DNA from: Salinispora vitiensis
Lineage (GTDB): Bacteria; Actinomycetota; Actinomycetes; Mycobacteriales; Micromonosporaceae
Assembly: GCF_000378825.1 (NCBI RefSeq)
Contig: NZ_KB900388.1
Coordinates: forward strand, 3,629,654 to 3,693,653
Direction of reading: 5' to 3'
Length of the DNA: 64,000 nucleotides
Part shown: in pieces, positions 8,398-20,744 of the stretch
Layout: each line of letters begins with the position of its first letter
Position numbering within the stretch: the first letter of the stretch is position 1
Made by a program: the position numbers and the translations under genes
Notes under the pieces: model-generated
What the model was told of the DNA's origin: nothing
The model's database searches: none
The model's input: only the letters and a program-made list of their open reading frames with translations

Positions 8398-8551
8398 CCA
8401 CCGACCCTACGCTGCTGTCCGCCCACGGTGGCACCGGAAAGGGGCCGGACATCCCGCCACCCCCGATGGGTCCTGCGACCCCCAGGTCGCGGCCGGTTGG
8501 GAGCTGGAGCCGGGGTGACCGGGCGGGGGGCCATGCGGCGACGAAGAGTGA

Positions 8552-8572
8552 CTTGCGCCGGGTACGCTCAAC
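8552..8572. promoter_or_regulatory. HAIR-like HspR operator 1 (dnaK)
   Basis: TTGCG (8553-8557), nine-base spacer, CTCAA (8567-8571), matching the HspR site CTTGAGT-N7-ACTCAAG in all but a few positions. It lies about 120 bp upstream of the dnaK start. Confidence 0.7.
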
Positions 8573-8578
8573 CCCGAC

Positions 8579-8609
8579 TTGACGATCGCGGACGGCGTGG
8601 CAGTATTGA
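8579..8609 (+). promoter_or_regulatory. Likely dnaK promoter
   Basis: TTGACG (8579-8584) fits a -35; 8602-8609 contains a poor -10 (AGTATT or TATTGA) at 17-19 bp. The second HAIR site covers the -10, which is where a repressor would block initiation. Confidence 0.5.
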
Positions 8610-8625
8610 GCCCGGTCCACTCAAC
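8605..8625. promoter_or_regulatory. HAIR HspR operator 2 (dnaK)
   Basis: TTGAG (8606-8610), nine bases, CTCAA (8620-8624): the exact HAIR core. HspR, encoded at the end of this operon, binds such sites with DnaK as co-repressor in Streptomyces and Mycobacterium. Confidence 0.88.
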
Positions 8626-8689
8626 TTGTGCGGGGTGCGCTACGGCGGCGCCCGGCAACGGTTCAATCGAACGAAGCGAGGAAGCGAAG

Positions 8690-10543
<1,854 letters not shown>

Positions 10544-10587
10544 CCGTTCTCGAACCCGGACTCCACGTACAGGGATGAGGTAGCCGA

Positions 10588-11415
10588 ATGACGGACAAGC
10601 CACGAGCCACCGACCCGGACGCTGCCGGGTCGGTGCCGGGTGGCTCCGCCTCCGCCGGCGAGGCCGGTGCGGAGCCGCGGGTCGTGATCCGTGACAACCG
10701 CAAGGTCAGCGATGTCACGGGGTCCGGCTCGGATACCGCCGACGCGGAATCCGCCTCGGACGCGACGAGTACCGGCTCGGACGCGGCCAGCACCGCCTCG
10801 GACGCGGCGGACACTGCCGCCGCCGACGCCGGGTCCGACGTCCCGGCCGCCGGGCTGGTCGAGGAGGCGGATGTCGTGGTCGACGAGATCCAGGCCGAGA
10901 CCACCGAGGGGGCGGCCGCCGGCACACCGGTGGTGGACGCGCCGGCCGAGCCGGTTGACGCCGCCACGGCGACCTCGCTCGGTGCGGAGCTGGAGGCGTT
11001 GCGGGTCGATCTGGATGAGCGGACCCGGGACCTGCAGCGGGTGACCGCGGAGTACGCCAACTACCGCAAGCGGGTTGACCGAGACCGGGCGCTCGTCACC
11101 GAGCAGGCCACCGGCTCGGTGCTCGCCGCGCTGCTGCCGATCCTCGACGACCTGGACCGGGCTCGTGAGCACGGCGACCTGGTGGGACCGTTCGGGTCGG
11201 TGGCGGAGCAGCTCACCACCGCGCTCGGCAAGTTCGGGCTGACCCCGTTCGGTGCCGAGGGCGACCCGTTCGACCCGACCCAGCACGAGGCGGTGACGCA
11301 TCAGACCTCCGCCGAGGTCACCGAGCCGACCTGCGTACAGGTCATGCGGCGGGGCTACCTGGTGGGGGAGCGGCTGCTGCGGCCAGCGTTGGTCGGAGTC
11401 GCCGACCCGGAGTGA
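10588..11415 (+). CDS. grpE: Nucleotide exchange factor GrpE
   Basis: Releases ADP from DnaK. The 275 residues are longer than the usual ~200 because of a ~130-residue acidic, Ala/Ser/Asp-rich disordered N-terminus with TASDAA-like repeats. The family core begins at a coiled coil (about 132-165, ELEALRVDLDERTRDLQRVTAEYANYRKRVDRDR) and ends in the beta domain with EAVTHQTSAEV and VMRRGYLVGERLLRPALVGVA. It starts 44 bp after dnaK with GAGG upstream. A strong hairpin separates it from dnaJ. Confidence 0.96.
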   Translation: MTDKPRATDPDAAGSVPGGSASAGEAGAEPRVVIRDNRKVSDVTGSGSDTADAESASDATSTGSDAASTASDAADTAAADAGSDVPAAGLVEEADVVVDEIQAETTEGAAAGTPVVDAPAEPVDAATATSLGAELEALRVDLDERTRDLQRVTAEYANYRKRVDRDRALVTEQATGSVLAALLPILDDLDRAREHGDLVGPFGSVAEQLTTALGKFGLTPFGAEGDPFDPTQHEAVTHQTSAEVTEPTCVQVMRRGYLVGERLLRPALVGVADPE

Positions 11416-11434
11416 ACGGGTGACACGACGGCAT

Positions 11435-11473
11435 GATCGTCCCGCCCGCCCGACCGGGGCGGGCGGGACGATC
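11435..11473 (+). terminator. Intra-operon hairpin between grpE and dnaJ
   Basis: Perfect 17-bp inverted repeat, arms 11435-11451 and 11457-11473, 5-nt loop, starting 20 bp after the grpE stop and ending 23 bp before the dnaJ GTG. There is no T run. It may attenuate or stabilise the mRNA so that dnaK-grpE are made in excess over dnaJ-hspR. Confidence 0.7.
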
Positions 11474-11496
11474 ACTCGACGGAAGGGGGCGGACCG

Positions 11497-12669
11497 GTGA
11501 GTTCCAAGGACTGGATCGAGAAGGACTACTACGCCGCCCTTGGAGTGGGCAAGGCCGCCTCCGCTGATGAGATCAAGAAGGCGTATCGGAAGCTGGCGCG
11601 CGAGTCGCACCCCGACCGCAATCCGGGCGACACGTCAGCCGAGGAGCGGTTCAAGGCGGCCTCCGAGGCGTACACGGTGCTTGGCGATGACGCGAAGCGC
11701 CAGGAGTACGACGAGATGCGGTCGTTGTTCGGTTCGGGCGCGTTCCGGCGTAACGCCCGCGGAGCGGGCCAGCCGGGCGGGGTGCCGTTCGATGTCGGCG
11801 ACCTGTTCGGTGGCGCGGCCGGTGGTGACCGGCGGTTCAGCGGGGCCGGGTTTCAGAACCTGTTCGGTTCGATCTTTCCGGGTGGGGGTGGGGCCACGTC
11901 GCGGGGCCCGGCTCGGGGCCGGGACGTGGAGACCGAGGTCGCGCTCGACTTCGACGACGCGATTCGCGGGGTGACCCTGCCGCTGACGTTGCGGACGCCG
12001 GGGGTGTGTGACACCTGTCGTGGCGACGGGGCGAAGCCGGGCACGCAGCCGCGGGCCTGCCCGACCTGTCGCGGTGCCGGGGTGACCACGCGTAATCAGG
12101 GGTCGTTCAGCTTCTCCGAGCCCTGCTCCGACTGCCAGGGCGTCGGCACGGTGGTGGACGAGCAGTGCCCGGAGTGCCAGGGCAGCGGTGGCGTCACCAA
12201 GAACCGGACGTTGAACGTCCGGTTCCCGGCCGGGGTGTCCGACGGTCAGCGGATCCGGCTGGCGGGGCGGGGGGAGCCCGGGGCCCGGGGCGGGCCCGCC
12301 GGTGACCTGTTCATTCAGGTCCGGGTCAGTCCGGACGACCTGTTCGGGCGGGCCGGCGAGGACCTGACGCTGACGGTGCCGATCACCTTCGCGGAGGCGG
12401 TACTCGGCACCGATCTGCGGGTACCCACCTTCGATGGCGCGGTAACTCTTCGGGTGCCTCCGGGTACGCCGAGCGGACGCGTCCTTCGGGCCCGGGGCAA
12501 GGGGGTGGTCCGTACCGATGGACGGGCCGGCGACCTGTTGGTCACCCTTGAGGTGGCGGTACCCGCGAAGCTGTCGGAGGAGGCCCGGGCGGCGTTGGAG
12601 ACGTTCGTTGCCCAGACCCCGCCGGCTGCTCGGGAACATCTCGACGCCCGGGTGCGTCGGGGGAGCTGA
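11497..12669 (+). CDS. dnaJ: Chaperone protein DnaJ
   Basis: Hsp40 co-chaperone that stimulates DnaK ATPase and delivers substrates. GTG start at 11497 behind GGAAGGGGGC. The 390-residue protein has a J domain (about 10-75) with the HPD motif in ESHPDRNPG, a Gly/Phe-rich segment (GGVPFDVGDLFGGAAGG), a zinc domain with four CxxCxGxG repeats (CDTCRGDG, CPTCRGAG, CSDCQGVG, CPECQGSG, from about 171) and C-terminal beta domains. This is a type I DnaJ. Third gene of the HspR operon. Confidence 0.97.
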   Translation: MSSKDWIEKDYYAALGVGKAASADEIKKAYRKLARESHPDRNPGDTSAEERFKAASEAYTVLGDDAKRQEYDEMRSLFGSGAFRRNARGAGQPGGVPFDVGDLFGGAAGGDRRFSGAGFQNLFGSIFPGGGGATSRGPARGRDVETEVALDFDDAIRGVTLPLTLRTPGVCDTCRGDGAKPGTQPRACPTCRGAGVTTRNQGSFSFSEPCSDCQGVGTVVDEQCPECQGSGGVTKNRTLNVRFPAGVSDGQRIRLAGRGEPGARGGPAGDLFIQVRVSPDDLFGRAGEDLTLTVPITFAEAVLGTDLRVPTFDGAVTLRVPPGTPSGRVLRARGKGVVRTDGRAGDLLVTLEVAVPAKLSEEARAALETFVAQTPPAAREHLDARVRRGS

Positions 12670-12712
12670 CCGGGCGGCGGGCTCGGTGGAGTGCACGCGG
12701 AGGTGAGCGGGG

Positions 12713-13153
12713 ATGGCGGACAACTTCGTCGGTGCGGATGACCCTGCCTACGAGGCCAAGGTACTGATGATCTCGGTGGCTGCCCGAATGGCGGGCATGC
12801 ACCCACAGACGCTGCGCCAGTACGACCGGCTCGGTCTGGTGCAGCCCGGCCGTGCCGCCGGCGGCGGTCGTCGCTACAGCGTCCGGGATGTGGTGCTGCT
12901 CCGTGAGGTGCAGCGGCTCAGCCAGGACGAAGGCATCAACCTGGCCGGGGTGAAGCGAATCATCGGGTTGGAGGGGCTGCTGGAGCAGGCGCAGCAGCGG
13001 GTGGCCCGGCTGGAGGTGGAGCTGGAGGCCGCGTACCGCCGGATCGCCGAGTTGGAGGCGGTGGCCCGCTTCCCCGGCAGCGACTTGGTGCCCGCCCGCC
13101 GCACCTCCACCGCGCTGGTGGTCTGGCGCCCCCGCCGGAACCCGGAGCGGTGA
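12713..13153 (+). CDS. hspR: Heat-shock repressor HspR (MerR family)
   Basis: Represses the dnaK operon and clpB by binding HAIR sequences; DnaK release from HspR during heat shock relieves repression. The 146-residue protein has a MerR-type winged helix (about 20-90: MISVAARMAGMHPQTLRQYDRLGLVQPGR... RRYSVRDVVLLREVQRL) and a C-terminal coiled coil (LEQAQQRVARLEVELEAAYRRIAELE). The ATG at 12713 has GGAGGTGAGCGGGG upstream. As last gene of the operon it is autoregulated by the HAIR sites at 8552-8625. Confidence 0.96.
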   Translation: MADNFVGADDPAYEAKVLMISVAARMAGMHPQTLRQYDRLGLVQPGRAAGGGRRYSVRDVVLLREVQRLSQDEGINLAGVKRIIGLEGLLEQAQQRVARLEVELEAAYRRIAELEAVARFPGSDLVPARRTSTALVVWRPRRNPER

Positions 13154-13199
13154 GTTCGCGCCGGATTCGGGGTTCGGCCCCGGGTGGCGTCCGGGTCGG

Positions 13200-13215
13200 C
13201 TAATCTCGGGATTAG
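13200..13215. promoter_or_regulatory. Inverted repeat CTAATC-TCGG-GATTAG
   Basis: A perfect 6-4-6 palindrome between hspR and the small gene at 13256, in an AT-richer patch. It could be an operator for the small gene or a weak hairpin after hspR. Confidence 0.35.
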
Positions 13216-13255
13216 CTCCAAATCTACCCAAATCGGACGTCGCTGGTGGGGGGTC

Positions 13256-13450
13256 ATGGCGGATTCAGCCAAGAGTCTCGGCCAACAGGCGGAGGAGAGC
13301 CTCGAGCAGGTGGCCGAGGCGGTCCGAAAGCGGTTCGACGAGCTCATTGAGGGAAGGTTCAGCGACCTGATCAGGGAAGGACGGTTCGCGGATCCGGGTG
13401 ACTTTGGCACCGACCAAGGGCACCCCGCGGGCCAGCATCAGCGTCGCTGA
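13256..13450 (+). CDS. Small coiled-coil protein, 64 aa
   Basis: ATG at 13256 with a GGTGGGGGG ribosome site four bases upstream; stop at 13450, just before a strong terminator. The sequence MADSAKSLGQQAEESLEQ continues as one charged amphipathic helix with a repeated RF(S/A)DLIREGRF-like element (EGRFSDLIREGRFADP) and a polar tail. No family recognised. It is 100 bp after hspR and might be stress-linked, but it has its own start signals. An in-frame upstream GTG/ATG extension lacks a ribosome site. Confidence 0.55.
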   Translation: MADSAKSLGQQAEESLEQVAEAVRKRFDELIEGRFSDLIREGRFADPGDFGTDQGHPAGQHQRR

Positions 13451-13472
13451 CCGAGCCGGTCGGACGATGGGC

Positions 13473-13501
13473 GGGCCGGGACCCACGGGGGGTCCCGGCC
13501 C
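13473..13501. terminator. Bidirectional terminator
   Basis: Perfect 11-bp inverted repeat (GGGCCGGGACC, arms 13473-13483 and 13491-13501, 7-nt loop) in the 58-bp gap between convergent genes. Confidence 0.8.
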
Positions 13502-13508
13502 ATCCCGG

Positions 13509-13940
13509 TCAGGGCAGGCGGCGGTTCTCCCGGACCAGTCCCCCTTCGCACCAGTCGCGGTAGACGAAGACGTCCGGTTGGGCCAGCAGGATCCGGCTGT
13601 TCTGCGCCCACGTCCGCATCGGCTCGTCCCCCTCCCGCTCGGCCCGCTCCACCAGCTTCCAGAACCGCCGCTTCGGATGGGCCCGAAACCCCGACCGGAT
13701 CCCGTCGGCGGCGTAGATGTAGAGGCAGTGCAGCGCGAAGCGGCGGGCCGGACAGGCCGGATCCATCGCCAGGTCGAAGAGGGTGGCTACCAGTGGGTTG
13801 CCGGCGACCAGGAGGTCCCAGTCCTGCGGCATGGCGGCCAACGGCACCGAGTCGGGATGGTAGGCCCAGGCCCGTAGCTCCGCCGGCGACGGGTCGACCG
13901 GGTTCGCGAAGCCACGGAAGGTCGAATCCTGTGCACTCAC
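13509..13940 (-). CDS. Conserved actinobacterial protein of unknown function
   Basis: 143 residues from a GTG at 13940 with GGAGGG upstream. Soluble, rich in Trp and Arg, no signal peptide. The segment FALHCLYIYAADGIRSGFRAHPKRRFWKLVERAE (about 68-101) looks like a helical pair, and the C-terminus ends DVFVYRDWCEGGLVRENRRLP. I know similar proteins of unknown function near hspR/clpB genes in actinomycetes but cannot name a domain. It is convergent with the 64-residue protein gene and transcribed away from the antiporter pair. Confidence 0.8.
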   Translation of the reverse strand: MSAQDSTFRGFANPVDPSPAELRAWAYHPDSVPLAAMPQDWDLLVAGNPLVATLFDLAMDPACPARRFALHCLYIYAADGIRSGFRAHPKRRFWKLVERAEREGDEPMRTWAQNSRILLAQPDVFVYRDWCEGGLVRENRRLP

Positions 13941-14155
13941 CGGCCAACCCTCCGCTCTCTACCTGGGCGACAGCCCCGGGTACCCCTCTCCCCTGTTGGC
14001 CGGCAACGGTAACGCGAGCATGCAAGCGGCGGTAGCCCCCGCGCGGGGGGTGGAGTCGTTGGCCGACGGCCCGGGTCGGGCCGCCGGTGGCCGGCGCGGG
14101 GCAGGCTGCCGGTGCCGGACGAGGTCGCCGACGCCGGCCACCGAGGCGGGGCGGA

Positions 14156-15361
14156 TCAGTCCCCGACGGGCGCCGGTTGGGCCTGCTGCCGGGCGGCGCG
14201 TTGCCGCAGCCAGCGCTTGAACCAGTCGAGGTCGGGGACCCGGGCGAGCGTCGGCCCGACCACCACGGTGATCAACACGTACGCCGTGGCGAGCGCGGCC
14301 AGCTGCGGATCGACACTTCCGGCCGCCACCGCCAGCCCGGCGATGACGATGGAGAACTCTCCGCGCGGTACCAGGGTGAGCCCGGTGCGCCAGCGACCGG
14401 GCTCGGCGATGCCGGCCCGGCGGGCGGCGAGGTACCCGGTGAGCGTCTTCGTGCCCATCGTCACCACCGCCAGCGCGAGCGCCGGCAGTAGCACCGGCGG
14501 GATGTCGCGTGGGTCGGTGACCAGCCCGAAGAAGAGGAAGAACACCGCGGCGAAAAGGTCCCGCAGCGGCGTCAGGAGCTGGGTGGCGTGGTGTGCGACC
14601 GGTCCGGAGATCGCGATGCCGACCAGGAACGCGCCGACGGCGGCCGAGACCTGGAGCTTCGCGGCGACCCCGGCGACCAGCAGGGTCAGGCCCAGTACGC
14701 CCAGGAGCAGCGCCTCCGGATCGCGGGCCGACATTACGTTCGAGATGGTCCGGCCGTACCGGATCGCGACCACCAGCACGACCAGCACCGTGGCGACCGC
14801 GACGGCGAGCGCGGCGCCGCCGGCGACCAGCCCGGCTCCGGCCAGGACGGCGGTGAGCAGCGGCAGGTAGAAGGCCATCGCCAGGTCTTCGATGACCAGC
14901 ACCGACAACACCACCGGGGTTTCCCGGTTGCCGAGCCGGCCCAGGTCGCTGAGGACCTTCGCGACCACACCGGAGGAGGAGATCCAGGTGATTCCGGCGA
15001 GTACGATCGCCGCCACCCAGTCCCAGCCGAGCAGCAGGGCGAAGGCGGCGCCGGGCAACGCGTTGAGCAGCCCGTCGATCAGACCGGCCGGCGCGGCGGC
15101 GCGGAGGTTGCCGACCAGCTCGCTGGCGGAGTATTCCAGGCCGAGCATGACCAGCAGGAGGATCACGCCGATCTCGGCGCCGATCGCGAAGAACTCCTCG
15201 CTGGCCTTGAATCCAAAGACTCCGCCGTGCCCGAAGAGGAGCCCGGCGAGCAGGTAGAGGGGGATGGGGGAGAGCCCGATTCGGCGGCTGAGTCGGCCGA
15301 GGAGCCCGAGCAGGAACAGCAGTGCGCCGACTTCGATGAGCAGTGTGGTGGTGTCGTGCAT
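14156..15361 (-). CDS. Cation/proton antiporter, KhtU-like (CPA2)
   Basis: Integral membrane K+(Na+)/H+ antiporter, 401 residues, about 12 hydrophobic helices over the entire length, starting MHDTTTLLIEVGALLFLLGLLGRL. The CPA2 hallmarks include GHGGVFGF (about 45-52), an LGLEYSASELVG segment and the unwound-helix region VLSVLVIEDLAMAFYLPLL. No C-terminal TrkA domains are fused; the regulatory domain is supplied by the gene 5 bp upstream, which is the organisation of B. subtilis khtT-khtU. Role: K+ efflux for pH or electrophile tolerance, by analogy. Ion specificity is not evident from sequence. Confidence 0.88.
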   Translation of the reverse strand: MHDTTTLLIEVGALLFLLGLLGRLSRRIGLSPIPLYLLAGLLFGHGGVFGFKASEEFFAIGAEIGVILLLVMLGLEYSASELVGNLRAAAPAGLIDGLLNALPGAAFALLLGWDWVAAIVLAGITWISSSGVVAKVLSDLGRLGNRETPVVLSVLVIEDLAMAFYLPLLTAVLAGAGLVAGGAALAVAVATVLVVLVVAIRYGRTISNVMSARDPEALLLGVLGLTLLVAGVAAKLQVSAAVGAFLVGIAISGPVAHHATQLLTPLRDLFAAVFFLFFGLVTDPRDIPPVLLPALALAVVTMGTKTLTGYLAARRAGIAEPGRWRTGLTLVPRGEFSIVIAGLAVAAGSVDPQLAALATAYVLITVVVGPTLARVPDLDWFKRWLRQRAARQQAQPAPVGD

Positions 15362-15366
15362 CCGCC

Positions 15367-15867
15367 TCAGCCGTCCGGGTCGCCGTCGGCGAGGATGGCA
15401 GTCACCCCGTCGAGACCATGTCGGGTCCCGACCACAACGACAACGTCACCGGCCGCGAAGCGGAATGCGGGCTCGGGGGAGACGATCACCTCGCCGTGGC
15501 GGAGCACCGCCACGATCGAGGCGCCGGTGCGGGTACGTGCCTTCGTGTCGCCGAGCTTGCGGCCCACGTACGACGAGGCCGCGGGGATGGCGACCTGTTC
15601 GGTCAGCAGCCCGGCGGCCTGCTCCCGCAGCCCGGAGAGCTGGCCGAGGAGCAGCGACGCGCCGAGGATGTCGGCGAGCGCCTCGGCCTCGTCGTCGGTC
15701 AGCGGGATGTCGGCCTGGCAGGCGTCGGGATCATCCGGGTCGTAGAGAACGAGATCTCGCCGGCCGTTGCGGTGGGAAACCACGCCGAGCCGCCGTCCGG
15801 ACTCCGTCATCAGATCGTGGCGGACACCGATCCCCGGAAGAGCAGTCTGTTCGACACGTACTCGCAC
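15367..15867 (-). CDS. Antiporter regulatory subunit with TrkA-C domain, KhtT-like
   Basis: 166 residues. The first ~80 match the KhtT N-terminal domain (MRVRVEQTALPGIGVRHDLMTESGRRLGVV), followed by a linker and a TrkA-C (RCK_C) domain (about 85-160: VGRKLGDTKARTRTGASIVAVLRHGEVIVSPEPAFRFAAGDVVVVVGT). Such domains bind nucleotides (c-di-AMP in B. subtilis KhtT) and gate the partner antiporter. Cytoplasmic. It is translated with the antiporter gene: 5 bp separate its stop from the next ATG. The ATG at 15867 lies about 170 bp from clpB, divergently. Confidence 0.9.
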   Translation of the reverse strand: MRVRVEQTALPGIGVRHDLMTESGRRLGVVSHRNGRRDLVLYDPDDPDACQADIPLTDDEAEALADILGASLLLGQLSGLREQAAGLLTEQVAIPAASSYVGRKLGDTKARTRTGASIVAVLRHGEVIVSPEPAFRFAAGDVVVVVGTRHGLDGVTAILADGDPDG

Positions 15868-15966
15868 GTGGGCAAGGCTACCGTGCGCGGCGGGTCGAGA
15901 TGATCGAGCAGGATCGCGGGGCCGGTGTCAGCGGGACATCCGACTAGGTGACTCACCTCACACCGG

Positions 15967-15995
15967 CAAAGTTGAGCGGAATAGGCTCAACTTTG
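15967..15995. promoter_or_regulatory. HAIR HspR operator (clpB)
   Basis: TTGAG (15972-15976), spacer CGGAATAGG, CTCAA (15986-15990), with arms extending to a perfect 10 bp on each side (CAAAGTTGAG / CTCAACTTTG). A possible -10, TAGGCT (15982-15987), lies inside it. This places clpB under the HspR encoded at 12713. Confidence 0.93.
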
Positions 15996-16036
15996 GCAGT
16001 GTCCGTACCAGTGGACACGCCGACCCGGGGGAGCCC

Positions 16037-18628
<2,592 letters not shown>

Positions 18629-18723
18629 GCCCCCTTCGTCGCCCGGGTCCGGGCGCTCACCCGCTCCGCCGAGGTGCGCCAGGTTGTTATCGTCTCCGAT
18701 CGACATGCCTGGGGAGGTGGTCG

Positions 18724-19353
18724 GTGAACGGGCCGGTGGCGTATCTGCTGACGACGGTGGGATGCCTGGCGGTGGTGGCCGGGGTGGTGATCGCCGCGTG
18801 GGCCCAGCGCCGGACCAGCCGCCGTCCCCCCGGTACCCGGGCCGCCCCGAAAGACCCGCTGCGCGATCGCGACGCGGACGCCCTTCGGGGTGACCCGCGG
18901 CGGCTCAAGCCCGGGGACCTCGTCGAGGTCTCCGGCGGCGTCACGTACGCGGTGCGCGGCTCCGTCCGCCTGGTGGAAGGCGCGTGGAGCTGGACGGAAC
19001 ACCTGCTCGACGACGCGGACGGCGTCCGGCGCTGGCTCTCCGTGGAGGAGGATCCGGAGCTGGAACTGGTGCTCTGGGCGGCCGAACCCGGTACGACGAT
19101 CACCCCCGGGGCACCGACTATCGACTTCGCCGGCCGCCGCTACCGCTGGAACGAGTCCGGCCAGGCCCGCTACACCGCGGTCGGCACCACCGCGCTCGAC
19201 CCGAGCGGCACGTTGCGCTACCACGACTACCAGACCTCCGGCGGGGAGCGGCTGTCGTTCGAGGCGTACGGCGAGGCGGGCTGGGAGGTGGCCCGGGGCG
19301 AGCGGCTGCACCGCTCCGAGGTGATGATCTATCCGCGGGACGGGGTGGCCTGA
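18724..19353 (+). CDS. DUF4178 membrane-anchored protein
   Basis: 209 residues; GTG at 18724 behind GGGGAGGTGG. One N-terminal transmembrane helix (about 5-26, VAYLLTTVGCLAVVAGVVIAAWA), then a soluble DUF4178 region from about 60 (RLKPGDLVEVSGGVTYAVRGSVRL... WTEHLLDD) with a beta-rich repeat. First gene of the polyamine-associated operon; its stop is directly followed by the next GTG. The same order (DUF4178, DUF2617, DUF4247, DUF350, speE) is found in other actinobacteria, including M. tuberculosis Rv2597-Rv2601 as far as I recall. Function unknown. Confidence 0.87.
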   Translation: MNGPVAYLLTTVGCLAVVAGVVIAAWAQRRTSRRPPGTRAAPKDPLRDRDADALRGDPRRLKPGDLVEVSGGVTYAVRGSVRLVEGAWSWTEHLLDDADGVRRWLSVEEDPELELVLWAAEPGTTITPGAPTIDFAGRRYRWNESGQARYTAVGTTALDPSGTLRYHDYQTSGGERLSFEAYGEAGWEVARGERLHRSEVMIYPRDGVA

Positions 19354-19860
19354 GTGCTCGTCACCCTGCTCGCCCCCTACGTCGACACCTGCGCCACCGA
19401 CCTCAGCCTGGCGCTTGACGACGCACCGCGACCCGCGCTGCACGTACTCCAGGTCGACCTGCCCGGCGCGGTCCAGGTGGGGCTGCGCCTGCTCGGCGCC
19501 TCGCACCAGGTGGTGCTGCGCGCCCCGGGTACCGCGCTGACCGAGACGGTGGCGTGCCTGCCCGGTCGCCGCCCCGACCTGCCCGAGCGGGTCCACGACG
19601 AGTCCACCGGCTACCGGTTCACCGCCACCGTGCTGCGCCCCGGCGACGAGGGCCTGCGGGAACGGGTGGCGGCGCTGCGCGCCGACCTGGCGGATGACCC
19701 GTACGCCCTGGTCGGTGTCTTCCCCGGCGACGTTGACGCGGTGACCGCGTTGGCGGTGCGTCCGGCCGGGCCGGGCGGCGCCCTCGGCTGGCGCACCTGG
19801 CACGCGTACCCGCAGACCAGGGAGCTGGTCCTGACCGAAACGGTGGTGACTCCCCGATGA
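19354..19860 (+). CDS. DUF2617 family protein
   Basis: 168 residues; GTG at 19354 directly abuts the previous TGA. Soluble alpha/beta protein, starting MLVTLLAPYVDTCATDLSLALDD, with VLQVDLPGAVQVGLRLLGASHQVVL (about 33-58) and a C-terminal ALGWRTWHAYPQTRELVLTETVV. That last stretch suits the DUF2617 family, which is known almost only from speE-linked operons. The next gene overlaps its stop by four bases (ATGA), so the set is translationally coupled. No catalytic motif visible. Confidence 0.85.
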   Translation: MLVTLLAPYVDTCATDLSLALDDAPRPALHVLQVDLPGAVQVGLRLLGASHQVVLRAPGTALTETVACLPGRRPDLPERVHDESTGYRFTATVLRPGDEGLRERVAALRADLADDPYALVGVFPGDVDAVTALAVRPAGPGGALGWRTWHAYPQTRELVLTETVVTPR

Positions 19861-20282
19861 CGTACCGGCGCTGGTTTGTGGTGGGGACGGCGTTCGCCCT
19901 CCTCGGCGTGTTGGTCGTGACCATCGCCGTCAGCTCCGGCAGTTTCTCCCCGCGCGGCTTCGTCGAGGACCACTACCAGCGGGCCGCCGCACACGACCTC
20001 GACGGCGCGGCGTTGGCCTACAGCTCGGCGAAGCAGCCGAGCCAGGTGGCCCAGGAGCTCACCGACGCCTGGCAGCCGGCGGACCAGTACGTCGACGGCA
20101 CCGGCGTCTACCTGCGCTACGACGATGACTCAGTGGTGATCATGCCGGTCGCCGCGGGCTCACTGATCCTCCTGGAACGGCTGACCACCGCGTACCCCCG
20201 CTACCACTCCGTGGTCGGAGGTCACTGGGGCTGGGGTCGGGGCAACACCGTCCGGGGTGGTGGCCCGGGCAGTGGCAAATAG
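19857..20282 (+). CDS. DUF4247 family membrane-anchored protein
   Basis: 141 residues; ATG at 19857 overlaps the DUF2617 stop (ATGA). One N-terminal hydrophobic helix (about 5-24, WFVVGTAFALLGVLVVTIAV) then an extracytoplasmic or soluble domain with SFSPRGFVEDHYQ, DDDSVVIMPVAAGSLILLE and a Gly-rich end GGHWGWGRGNTVRGGGPGSGK. This fits DUF4247, another family restricted to this operon type. The tail of glycines, tryptophan and histidine is unusual. Function unknown. Confidence 0.82.
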   Translation: MTYRRWFVVGTAFALLGVLVVTIAVSSGSFSPRGFVEDHYQRAAAHDLDGAALAYSSAKQPSQVAQELTDAWQPADQYVDGTGVYLRYDDDSVVIMPVAAGSLILLERLTTAYPRYHSVVGGHWGWGRGNTVRGGGPGSGK

Positions 20283-20318
20283 CACCTCTACCGACCGAAC
20301 GAACCCGGGAGCGCCCCT

Positions 20319-20744
20319 GTGTTGCAGACCCTCGTCCTTGACCTGCTGCTCACCCTCGCCTATGGAGTGGTTGGGATCGCTCTCATGGGCCTCGGCTACG
20401 GTCTGGTTGACCTGGCCACCCCGGGCCGGCTCCATCAGCTGATCTGGAACGAACGCAACCGCAACGCCGCGCTCCTGCTCGCCTCGAACCTGCTCAGCGT
20501 CGGCATCATCGTGGTTGCCGCGATCGTCGCCAGCGAGGACGACTTCGTCGTCGGCCTGGTCGGGGCGGCGTCCTACGGGTTCCTGGGCCTGGTCATCATG
20601 GCAGCCGCGTTCCTGTTGCTGGATCTCGCCACCCCCGGGCGGCTGGGCGAGATCCTCGTCGACCCGGAGCCGCACCCCGCGGTGTGGGTGACCGCCGCCA
20701 TTCACCTCGCTGCCGGCGCGATCATCGCCGCCGCGATCAGCTGA
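20319..20744 (+). CDS. DUF350 family membrane protein
   Basis: 141 residues from a GTG at 20319 (GGGAG about nine bases upstream). Four hydrophobic helices arranged as two repeats: each has a conserved LLDLATPGRL element (LVDLATPGRLHQLI and LLDLATPGRLGEIL), the hallmark of DUF350. Family members sit beside polyamine or glutathionylspermidine-type enzymes in many bacteria, so a role in polyamine handling at the membrane is a reasonable inference. Its stop overlaps the next start (TGATG). Confidence 0.9.
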   Translation: MLQTLVLDLLLTLAYGVVGIALMGLGYGLVDLATPGRLHQLIWNERNRNAALLLASNLLSVGIIVVAAIVASEDDFVVGLVGAASYGFLGLVIMAAAFLLLDLATPGRLGEILVDPEPHPAVWVTAAIHLAAGAIIAAAIS

